Assembly: GCA_028289505.1 (NCBI GenBank)
Contig: JANQPK010000167.1
Location: 1-14,827 of the forward strand
From: Cyclobacteriaceae bacterium
GTDB taxonomy: Bacteria > Bacteroidota > Bacteroidia > Cytophagales > Cyclobacteriaceae
DNA: 14,827 nucleotides
Direction: 5' to 3'
Shown here: piece by piece, positions 1-6,387 of the stretch
Layout: each line of letters opens with the position of its first letter
Position numbering within the stretch: position 1 is the first letter of the stretch
Made by a program: the position numbers and the translations under genes
Notes under the pieces: generated by a model
What the model was told of the DNA's origin: nothing
Database searches by the model: none
The model's input: only the letters and a program-made list of their open reading frames with translations

Positions 1-356
1 ATCTTAGCGCTCTCAATGCCCAGATATTTGAGACTATAGTACGCTTCATTGACCACGTACTCGTCGGAAGTGCCCGCTGAAATCACCCCCACGGTACCAG
101 CCAGGTTTGACTCCAATGGTGCTCCTACCATACAAATGGAGGACACGGGATCATAGAAAATACTGGGAAAATCCTTATGCAAGTTATTGAACTTTTCCAG
201 CTGAAGCCTGGTGATTAATAGGGATTCATTTTTTTCAATGTGGGCAGAAATTATGGAGCATAAAGTTTCTACATCCTTATTCAGGCCAAAAACAACTTCT
301 GGAAATCCCAACCGTTCCCGTCGCTGTACATCTATATTGTAGTTGTGATGTTTCAT
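1..356 (-). CDS. larB: Nickel pincer cofactor biosynthesis protein LarB, N-terminal part (runs off the left edge)
   Basis: LarB carboxylates and hydrolyses nicotinic acid adenine dinucleotide, the first step towards the nickel-pincer nucleotide used by lactate racemase. The 118 residues in the window begin MKHHNYNIDVQRRERLGFPE and continue VVFG, the 'R..R.GFPEVVFG' signature that opens LarB proteins. At about residues 90-97 comes GVISAGTSD, the start of the PurE/AIR-carboxylase-like catalytic domain with its SAGTSD loop. LarB is usually about 250 residues, so over half lies outside the window. The start ATG at 354-356 shares four bases (ATGA) with the larE stop codon, so the two are almost certainly co-transcribed and translationally coupled. 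Family assignment is from motif recall; the active-site half cannot be inspected here. Confidence 0.88.
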   Translation of the reverse strand, partial: MKHHNYNIDVQRRERLGFPEVVFGLNKDVETLCSIISAHIEKNESLLITRLQLEKFNNLHKDFPSIFYDPVSSICMVGAPLESNLAGTVGVISAGTSDEYVVNEAYYSLKYLGIESAK

Positions 357-1156
357 GAAATCACATTCCTATTCAATTTTCCCGAAACCAGTCCCTCTTC
401 ATCTATTTCACAATTAGTAAATCCTAACTGGTTTAAATATACGCTGAGTAGCGGCAGGTCAGTTTTTAAAGTTTCAATTTGATTGGAGGTCACTTCTATT
501 CTTGCCGTATCACCGTAGTATCTGACCCTAGAATCGTTATACCCTAGACTGTTAAGATAGTCCTCCGCTTTTTCCACCTGTCTCAATTTAGCCATGGTGA
601 TTCTTTCACCATAGGGAAATCTGCTACTCAAACAGGGACTTGCAGGCTTATCCCAAACAAAGAGATTATAGGATTTGGCTAGTCTCCTGACCTCTGCTTT
701 GGTAATCGCACACTCGATTAGCGGGCTTTTGGCGGCATGGTCCGATGCGGCTTTAAGACCAGGTCTATAGTCGCCAGTATCACTTAGGTTATTGCCGTTG
801 ATTATGGTGTAACCAGCATAACTGCCTCGTTTGATCATGTCCCTTAGTGAATGATACAGTGAGGTCTTGCAGTAGAAGCATCGGTTTACAGGATTACTCA
901 AATAATTTTCGTCATTAATTTCTTGTCCCGATATCTCTTCTAGATGAATGTCGTATTTACGGCAGAACTCCCTGGCAATTAATAAATCTTTGTGTTTGAG
1001 ACTGGGAGAGACTGAAATTACCGCTGTTGCAAAAGCTTTGCCGAGAAACTTTCGGGAAAGAAACGCCACCAGGCAGGAATCTACCCCACCGGAAAGTGCC
1101 ACCAATACCTTAGGTGTTTTTTTGAACCAAGACTCAAGAGCGGTGACTGACGACAT
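353..1156 (-). CDS. larE: ATP-dependent sacrificial sulfur transferase LarE
   Basis: LarE is a cytoplasmic PP-loop (N-type ATP pyrophosphatase) enzyme. It adenylates the pyridinium dicarboxylate intermediate made by LarB and replaces the carboxylate oxygens with sulfur, giving the thiocarboxylates of the nickel-pincer cofactor. The sequence has the PP-loop SGGVDS at residues 22-27, an NRCFYCKTSLY block (C93, C96), and WDKPASPCLSSRFPYG near residues 168-183. There C175 aligns by position with the sacrificial cysteine (C176) of the Lactiplantibacillus enzyme. The length of 267 residues is normal. Other cysteines are C28 (right after the PP-loop), C65, C149 and C249. Some homologues carry extra cysteines and an iron-sulfur cluster instead of sacrificing a cysteine; which type this is cannot be settled by eye. 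It starts at a clear ATG and its stop overlaps the larB start. No larA or larC lies in the window. Confidence 0.92.
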   Translation of the reverse strand: MSSVTALESWFKKTPKVLVALSGGVDSCLVAFLSRKFLGKAFATAVISVSPSLKHKDLLIAREFCRKYDIHLEEISGQEINDENYLSNPVNRCFYCKTSLYHSLRDMIKRGSYAGYTIINGNNLSDTGDYRPGLKAASDHAAKSPLIECAITKAEVRRLAKSYNLFVWDKPASPCLSSRFPYGERITMAKLRQVEKAEDYLNSLGYNDSRVRYYGDTARIEVTSNQIETLKTDLPLLSVYLNQLGFTNCEIDEEGLVSGKLNRNVIS

Positions 1157-1270
1157 ACTTTCAATTTAATCATTTCTTTGATACATAATCGCATCATTGA
1201 GTACAAACCATCAATCAAAAAGGTTCAGCTCTCATTGGCAGCGTCTTACCAAAGGCTCAACATGGGTTTG

Positions 1271-1761
1271 TCATTCTGTATAGGTCAGCTGATCTCCACG
1301 GTAGGGTTTGAACTTTGGTGGCGCGGCAATAATGATACCTACGGAGAAAAGCCCCACGCCAGTTGCACCTAGGGGCAGAATTGAATCAAAGTTGACATCA
1401 CCCGCTACGTGAATGAGTAAGGCGGTTCCCCCTATTGCAAATAATATCCCCAAAATAGCTTCACCGGTTTTCACCTTACTCTTTTTAATCCATTTGATCG
1501 ACTGAAGATCTAGTTTGTCTCCTCCATTTAAAGAAATAGAGTGGTTATCTACCTCTGAAACCAAGCCCCTGAAGGTTCCGTTGTCTTGCAATCTCACGGC
1601 AATTTTTCCTCTGTAAAGACTTCTCGGATGGTTCGAGAATCGGGATATTCCGCCAGTATCAAACTACCTGAAGCAGTAGTGTCAGCGGGCTGATCTGTTT
1701 GTTATAAGCAGGATGTGTATGCATAGGGCATCACAAAGGATAAAAGGATCATCTTCTTCAT
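1271..1761 (-). pseudogene. Broken gene for a small two-helix membrane protein (unknown function)
   Basis: An intact frame covers 1271-1597 if read from a GTG (108 residues). It has a hydrophilic start (RLQDNGTFRGLVSEVDNHSI) and two hydrophobic segments, about residues 47-66 (ILGILFAIGGTALLIHVAG) and 73-92. Reading further upstream in that frame continues in family-like style (SLYRGKIAV) up to a TAG at 1664-1666 without an ATG. An ATG at 1761, preceded by GGAAGAC, opens a signal-peptide-like MKKMILLSFVMPYAYTSC. After 19 codons it meets TAA (1702-1704), then stays open (QTDQPADTTASGSLILAEYP) until a TGA near 1594-1596. Joining the pieces needs one stop read-through and one frameshift near 1615-1640. 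I read this as a decayed secreted or membrane protein gene. Alternatives are a genuine short GTG-start gene or two sequencing errors. It lies 75 bases beyond the DUF2064 gene on the same strand. Function unknown. Confidence 0.5.
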
Positions 1762-1836
1762 GTCTTCCAAACTAACTTGTCCGACTAGGGCAAGCTGTCA
1801 CATATCCTCCAAACACTGGTAGATATGTTGCGTCTC

Positions 1837-2421
1837 TTACAAATCCCCTAGATCCCTGGCTTCGTCTATGTCATTTAGAGGCTTTAGTAGGTTATGGGTC
1901 AATCCCAATGATTGAAAATCTGCTAGCGTATCGGAAGCTACCGAATCTGTGCTCCATGCTTTTCCTTCAAACACTTCAGCTTTGAATAAATTCAGGCCCA
2001 GCAAATAATACCCTCCATCCTTTGAGGGTCCTAATACAGCCTGGTGTTGATCCAGTGATTGAAAGCCCTCCATGATAATTTCCGAGGTAAGTTCCCAGCA
2101 ATCACTGCCTACAATGCAGACTTGTTGATACCCCTTATCAAACCCCCAACTGAAGGCCTGCTTCATTTTATGACCCAGCGTTCCTGATGCTTGAAGCTTC
2201 TTTTGATAAATACCTGCTTCCCAATTGTCTTGCAGATCCACGAACTCTGAATAGTACACCACTTTGTCAACCTTCAGATCCCTGGTAATGCTGTTGGTAT
2301 GAGCCAATAACTGCTGATACACGTCCAGAGCCCGGTGGGATCCTACTGTGGCAGCCAACCTGGTTTTGACCCTACCCAATATTGGATTGCGTATAAATAT
2401 GATCAACAACCTCTTAGTCAT
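1837..2421 (-). CDS. DUF2064 / TIGR04282-type sugar transferase-fold protein
   Basis: A 194-residue cytoplasmic protein with the GT-A/nucleotidyltransferase-like fold of the DUF2064 (TIGR04282) family. Some members sit in arsenosugar biosynthesis loci and are annotated as glycosyltransferases; the reaction is not established for this group. Visible marks are the N-terminal strand and loop LLIIFIRNPILGRVKTRLA (residues 5-23, K19-T-R-L being the nucleotide-phosphate-type loop), VGSDCWELT at 104-112, and GPSKDGGYYLLGL at 131-143, followed by the usual WSTDSV and LNDIDEARDL. The family normally has GSDCP; here the proline is tryptophan (W109). Length is typical. The ATG at 2419-2421 lies inside the end of the rhodanese gene (8-base overlap), making it the last intact gene of the seven-gene run. 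No ArsS-like radical SAM gene is in the window, so an arsenosugar role is not supported here. Confidence 0.82.
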   Translation of the reverse strand: MTKRLLIIFIRNPILGRVKTRLAATVGSHRALDVYQQLLAHTNSITRDLKVDKVVYYSEFVDLQDNWEAGIYQKKLQASGTLGHKMKQAFSWGFDKGYQQVCIVGSDCWELTSEIIMEGFQSLDQHQAVLGPSKDGGYYLLGLNLFKAEVFEGKAWSTDSVASDTLADFQSLGLTHNLLKPLNDIDEARDLGDL

Positions 2422-2917
2422 AGACCTTGATGCCTTTTTTTAGCCACTTCCCCCATAATTTGTTATAAGCATGTACTGAATCAGTAGGTTGATTTTCCCG
2501 GTTTACCACCGTGTAACCCTGGTTCTTCCATTGAAAAATACCCCCATAAAGATTATATACCTGCTCAAAACCCAAAGCTTTCATTCTTTCTCCTACCCGT
2601 TCACTGCGGTATCCCACACTGCAGTACACTACAACCTTGGAAGACTTGGGTAGATCCGAAACCATATTATCATCGAATGTATCATAGTTAACAAATCGGG
2701 CATCTGTAATATGGCTCACCTGATATTCCGATAAGCTGCGGGTATCAAGGATTACTAAGGTAGCATCATCTCTGGCCCACTGTTGGAGCTGGGCTGGCTG
2801 GATCAGGGGAACGCTATTTTTGTAGAGCATCTCAAGCTTTTTTTCTAACGTTTGTTGTCCGCAAGCCGGTAGTGCTCCCAAACTGGCCAATAAGTAGAGA
2901 AGTTGTTTCCATTTCAT
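2414..2917 (-). CDS. Rhodanese-domain lipoprotein
   Basis: Single-domain rhodanese (sulfurtransferase fold) exported as a lipoprotein. I place the start at the ATG at 2915-2917, not at the longer frame reaching 2986. From there the protein begins MKWKQLLYLLASLGALPAC, a clean signal peptide with lipobox LPAC and lipidated C19, and the ATG overlaps the upstream stop by four bases (ATGA). The mature part has PAQLQQWARDDATLVILDTR, the E-Y-x-x-S-H-I region, and the active loop VVVYCSVGYRS with candidate catalytic C99, then LGFEQVYNLYGGIFQW. Total 167 residues. The C-terminal tail (VHAYNKLWGKW) is common in this type. Rhodaneses carry a persulfide on the loop cysteine and pass sulfur on; the acceptor here is unknown. 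Being on the outer face of the membrane and inside a glycosyltransferase operon is its noteworthy trait. Confidence 0.88.
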   Translation of the reverse strand: MKWKQLLYLLASLGALPACGQQTLEKKLEMLYKNSVPLIQPAQLQQWARDDATLVILDTRSLSEYQVSHITDARFVNYDTFDDNMVSDLPKSSKVVVYCSVGYRSERVGERMKALGFEQVYNLYGGIFQWKNQGYTVVNRENQPTDSVHAYNKLWGKWLKKGIKVYD

Positions 2918-4236
2918 GACAAGTGTTTCTTTAGATCCATGATAAGTGCTACTCCTAGGAACAAGTATTCTGTGCCCACCAGCCAAAGGTTCTCAGTGTA
3001 GGCACTTTCCGAATACCCGGCATAGCTTAAGATCACTAAGATAGACCAAGCCAGGGGGAAGCGGTAGTCCGTAAATACGGCAAATGCTACCAAGGGCGTG
3101 ATGTACCAGGGATGTACCGTGGTTGACATTAACAAATAAATAGCCAGTGCCCAAACCATGGCCTGGGGCCAGGTTAAACGATTAGGAGAGAACCAGGCTA
3201 GCCATAAAATTAATGACAGGGAGATCAGTCCCAAGTACAATCCAGCGGTTTGGATGATGTTGTAACCTTTTATCAAAAAGCCCATTTCCCTAACCAGGTA
3301 ATAGATGCTGGCATTGAATTCAAATTTCTGAAAATACAAGCCCAGGCTTGAACGCATTCCTTCAATTAGTTCAGGACTCCAAATGCTGGCAAAGAAAAGA
3401 CAAATGACCAGCCCACAGATTACCCAATAGATTAACACCCTTTTTAAAGGCGCACGAAACGCCAGCAGTGGCAAAAATATTAAGGGTATCAGCTTAGAAG
3501 CGACTCCAGCTGCCATGGCAGCAGCAGACCATTTCCAGTGGTTAATCTGCCACAGATATATTGCTAAAAGAATAAAAAAGATCATTGCTGCTTCGAAGTG
3601 AAGGTTTCCTGTCAGTTCGATGATCACCAGAGGATTCCAGGCATAGATTAATACCTTCTTGGAGGGTAGCGAAGATTTCTTTAGAATCTCTAAACATAGA
3701 ATTATCGAGCCTACCTCAAATGTTATGATCAAAAGCCGCATAAACACTAAATTTCCAATCAGGCTTTCTGGAAAAATGAGAGATGATAGGTAGAAAATCC
3801 ATTGAGCTATGGGAGGATAGACCGTGAAATAATGTGGTGAATTCATGCCTTGAAATAAAGCCTGATTCATAGGGTCCTCATTAAAACCTGAGTCCTCCAT
3901 TAGATCAGACGGCAGCGCGGCAAACGGGCTAATTCCCTGATTCAATAGTCTTCCATCCCAAATAAAGCGATAAAAATCATCACTTAGCTCTGGTATGGCC
4001 AATAGTAGTGATATTCTCAACAACACTGCGGAGGCCAAGGCCCAAATCAGTAGGCCTTCATTTACCACCTTTAACAGCAATAGGTAGATCAGACCCAGTA
4101 CCAGAAAATAAACCAGGATACTATCGAATTCAATTCGAGTGGTTTGATAGATCAAAAGAAAATAGCAAGCCAGTGATAGCAACGTGGCACCGATTAGCCA
4201 GTAAGCACGAAGCCGGTGGCCATTCTCAAGTGGCAT
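2914..4236 (-). CDS. GT-C fold polytopic membrane glycosyltransferase (GT87/mannosyltransferase-like)
   Basis: A 440-residue integral membrane protein with about ten to twelve hydrophobic segments. The loop after the second or third helix reads IPELSDDFYRFIWDG (residues 81-95). This acidic SDD...Y/F...WDG loop is typical of GT-C enzymes, which take sugars from polyprenyl-phosphate donors on the outer face of the membrane. Further family marks are the loop with YPPIAQW (140-146), AWNPLVIIE (199-207) followed by NLHFEA, SKLIPLIFLP (247-257), and TTVHPWYITP (382-391). The likely donor is a polyprenyl-phosphate hexose, which the DPM1-like enzyme encoded two genes upstream could supply (inference). 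The start codon is inside the end of the preceding glycosyltransferase gene (11-base overlap) and its stop overlaps the rhodanese start. The exact sugar and acceptor cannot be read from the sequence. Confidence 0.85.
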   Translation of the reverse strand: MPLENGHRLRAYWLIGATLLSLACYFLLIYQTTRIEFDSILVYFLVLGLIYLLLLKVVNEGLLIWALASAVLLRISLLLAIPELSDDFYRFIWDGRLLNQGISPFAALPSDLMEDSGFNEDPMNQALFQGMNSPHYFTVYPPIAQWIFYLSSLIFPESLIGNLVFMRLLIITFEVGSIILCLEILKKSSLPSKKVLIYAWNPLVIIELTGNLHFEAAMIFFILLAIYLWQINHWKWSAAAMAAGVASKLIPLIFLPLLAFRAPLKRVLIYWVICGLVICLFFASIWSPELIEGMRSSLGLYFQKFEFNASIYYLVREMGFLIKGYNIIQTAGLYLGLISLSLILWLAWFSPNRLTWPQAMVWALAIYLLMSTTVHPWYITPLVAFAVFTDYRFPLAWSILVILSYAGYSESAYTENLWLVGTEYLFLGVALIMDLKKHLS

Positions 4237-5689
4237 ATTTCACGGTTTTCACCGATTGATAAAATACAATGGCAAACCCTAGGCAAAGCATTACGTGAAA
4301 AATGAGTAACCCGGCATCCTTCAACAGCAACCCGGAAATCACCCCAAAAGCAAAATAAAGACTTAACAATCCTTCCATCCAGGTGCTACCTGAAATCTTG
4401 CGGCCGATGTAAATATTTTGCCTTAGTTGGTCGTTTGAATGCCTGATATCAAACTTTGGTGTGCGTACAAAGGGAGATTTGAACCCAAATAATCCCTCTA
4501 AAACCGCAATACTATTGTGCAAAGATAAGCCCATGGAAACGGTAAGAAATGATGGGAACAGTTTAAAAAAATACCGTTCTGGTTTCTCTTTGGTAATGTT
4601 CTGATTGGCAATCCAGTAAAAGTAGGTGATAGAGAAAAATCCCAACAAAAAAATGCTACCCAGGTTAAACAGGGTATTGAATTCAGGATGCAGTTGCTTG
4701 ATATACAGCATGGGTATGCTCAATAATGCAGCAATCAATAGGCATACAAAAACGGAGCTGTTAAACAGGTGAAAAAGGGCATGTGACTTTTTGGTTATAC
4801 CCCATTTCGATTTCAGGATTTGTGACAGGTTTTTACGGGCAGTTTCAGCTGCCCCTTTGTTCCACCGAAATTGCTGCGACTTCACTGCAGGCATAAGCAC
4901 TGGTAATTCAGCCGGTGCTACCACATCTTCCAGATACTGGAATTTCCAACCTTTAAACTGAGCCCTGTAACTTAAATCGAGATCCTCTGTCAAGGTGTCG
5001 GCCGACCATCCACCTGCTTGCTCGATACAGGTTTTTCGCCATACTCCCCCTGTTCCATTGAAATTTATGAAACTACCAGCGTTACTTCTTCCCTGTTGCT
5101 CCACAGAAAAATGAGCATCTAAACCGAATGCTTGGAGCCTGGTAAGCATAGAGTAGTGTTTGTTTACATGTCCCCAACGGGTTTGTACCATTCCAATATT
5201 GGCATCCTCAAAATAGGGTACTGTTTGCAACAAAAAATCAGGTTTGGGTAAAAAGTCTGCGTCAAATATGGCCAGAAGTTCTCCTTTGGCCATTTCTAAG
5301 CCATGTTGCAAAGCGCCGGCTTTAAAACCTGTTCGATGCTCCCTTCTGATATGCGAAATGTCAAATCCCATTTGTTGCAGCGATCTGACTTTATTGGCAA
5401 TCACCTTAGTGGTACTATCGGTGGAGTCATCCAATATCTGAATTTCCATCTTCCTTTTAGGATAATCAAACTTGGCAATGGCGTCAATCAGCCTTTCAAC
5501 CACATACAGCTCATTATAAATGGGTAGTTGAACCGTTACCTTGGGTGCATTTAATGGGTCAAACTTAGGACGCTGAGTAGGACCTCCTTTACTCTTTCTG
5601 TAATACCAGGTAAGGTGTAATTGACTTATGCTGAACATAAAAATGAACAGTAGAGCAGTCGTATATAAAAAAGCAATTACGTATTCCAT
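4226..5689 (-). CDS. Cellulose-synthase-like GT2 processive-type glycosyltransferase
   Basis: A 487-residue inverting GT2 enzyme with an N-terminal helix (residues 3-23), a cytosolic catalytic domain (about 48-275) and a C-terminal membrane domain with about four to five helices (302-480). All the hallmark residues of CESA/CslA-like enzymes are present: ILDDSTDSTT (D87/D88), the metal-binding FDADF (D143, D145), GTGGVWRK acceptor loop, the catalytic base in TEDLDLSYR (E235-D236), and QQFRW (Q262, R265, W266). Similar proteins are annotated as beta-mannan/glucan synthases or as glycolipid glucosyltransferases; chain length and sugar cannot be decided. The ATG shares one base with the stop codon of the upstream GT2 (TAATG). 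The 11-base overlap with the next gene again points to translational coupling. Confidence 0.92.
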   Translation of the reverse strand: MEYVIAFLYTTALLFIFMFSISQLHLTWYYRKSKGGPTQRPKFDPLNAPKVTVQLPIYNELYVVERLIDAIAKFDYPKRKMEIQILDDSTDSTTKVIANKVRSLQQMGFDISHIRREHRTGFKAGALQHGLEMAKGELLAIFDADFLPKPDFLLQTVPYFEDANIGMVQTRWGHVNKHYSMLTRLQAFGLDAHFSVEQQGRSNAGSFINFNGTGGVWRKTCIEQAGGWSADTLTEDLDLSYRAQFKGWKFQYLEDVVAPAELPVLMPAVKSQQFRWNKGAAETARKNLSQILKSKWGITKKSHALFHLFNSSVFVCLLIAALLSIPMLYIKQLHPEFNTLFNLGSIFLLGFFSITYFYWIANQNITKEKPERYFFKLFPSFLTVSMGLSLHNSIAVLEGLFGFKSPFVRTPKFDIRHSNDQLRQNIYIGRKISGSTWMEGLLSLYFAFGVISGLLLKDAGLLIFHVMLCLGFAIVFYQSVKTVKYAT

Positions 5690-6387
5690 TACATATACTT
5701 AAAAATGGTCCAAAGGATTTTGTATCCTGCCAGAATGGTTCCCTTAATGGTTCCTGAGATTTTCGATTTTCCAGTTCTAACCCTGTAGTCAACAGGAACT
5801 TCCAAATAAGCCAATCTTTGTTTAGCTGCTTTTAGCTGCATTTCAACGGTCCAGCCATAGGTTCTATCTTGCATATCCAATGCTATCAGGGTGTTAAAAC
5901 GAATGGCCCGAAATGGTCCCAGATCAGTAAAAGTTGCACCGTATATAGTATTTAACAATTTGGTGGCCAACCAGTTCCCAAAAACCTGAGGAACTGTCAT
6001 CGATCCGCTATCCCGCTGTCCCAGTGCCCGACTTCCTACCACCAGATCGTAGTTTCCGTTTGAAATCGGAGTGACCAACTTTGACATCTCCTCCGGGTGA
6101 TCAGCATAATCCGCATCTAAAAAGACTACTGCATCAGGTTTCGTTTCTCCTTGGTTCAAGTAATTGATTCCCCTGATACAGGCTCGGCCGTATCCTTTTT
6201 CAGGTTCGTGCAAAACCGTGGCTCCGGCTTTGCTGGCAATCACAGCGGTTTGATCCGTGGAGGCATTGTTTACCACCACAATCTCCGTTACAAGATTCTT
6301 GGGAATATCCTCAATCACTTTACCCACTGCATTCTCTTCGTTAAACGCTGGAATGATTACTTTGACCTCAAAAACTGTCGTTCCCAA
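5689..6387 (-). CDS. DPM1-like GT2 (polyprenyl-phosphate glycosyltransferase), TTG start
   Basis: A 232-residue GT2 protein without clear membrane helices, resembling dolichyl/undecaprenyl-phosphate mannose or glucose synthases. Seen: VIIPAFNEE (residues 10-18), VVNNASTDQT (38-47), EKGYGRACIRG, the metal-binding FLDADYADHPEE (D91, D93), VVGSRALG, FTDLGPFRAI, GWTVEMQ, and YRVRTGKSKISGT. Such enzymes load a sugar from a nucleotide onto a polyprenyl phosphate at the inner face of the membrane, providing donor for GT-C enzymes. The start appears to be TTG at 6385-6387: an in-frame TAA lies immediately before it, and no ATG or GTG occurs before the first beta strand. It overlaps the preceding 4Fe-4S gene by 20 bases, so low-efficiency coupled initiation is likely. 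Confidence 0.88.
   Translation of the reverse strand: MGTTVFEVKVIIPAFNEENAVGKVIEDIPKNLVTEIVVVNNASTDQTAVIASKAGATVLHEPEKGYGRACIRGINYLNQGETKPDAVVFLDADYADHPEEMSKLVTPISNGNYDLVVGSRALGQRDSGSMTVPQVFGNWLATKLLNTIYGATFTDLGPFRAIRFNTLIALDMQDRTYGWTVEMQLKAAKQRLAYLEVPVDYRVRTGKSKISGTIKGTILAGYKILWTIFKYM

Noticed and set aside
1776..1794. Hairpin CTTG...CAAG as a terminator after the DUF2064 gene
   Set aside because: Seven-base arms with a mismatch on the minus strand and no T-run; too weak to call.
1698..2471. 13-base identity (TTTGTTATAAGCA) at 1698-1710 and 2459-2471
   Set aside because: No similarity extends beyond the shared bases; likely chance, since the second copy is coding sequence of the rhodanese tail.
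2918..2986. Longer start for the rhodanese gene
   Set aside because: It would add 23 residues before a clean lipoprotein signal peptide and lies inside the GT-C gene; the ATG at 2917 fits the four-base overlap.
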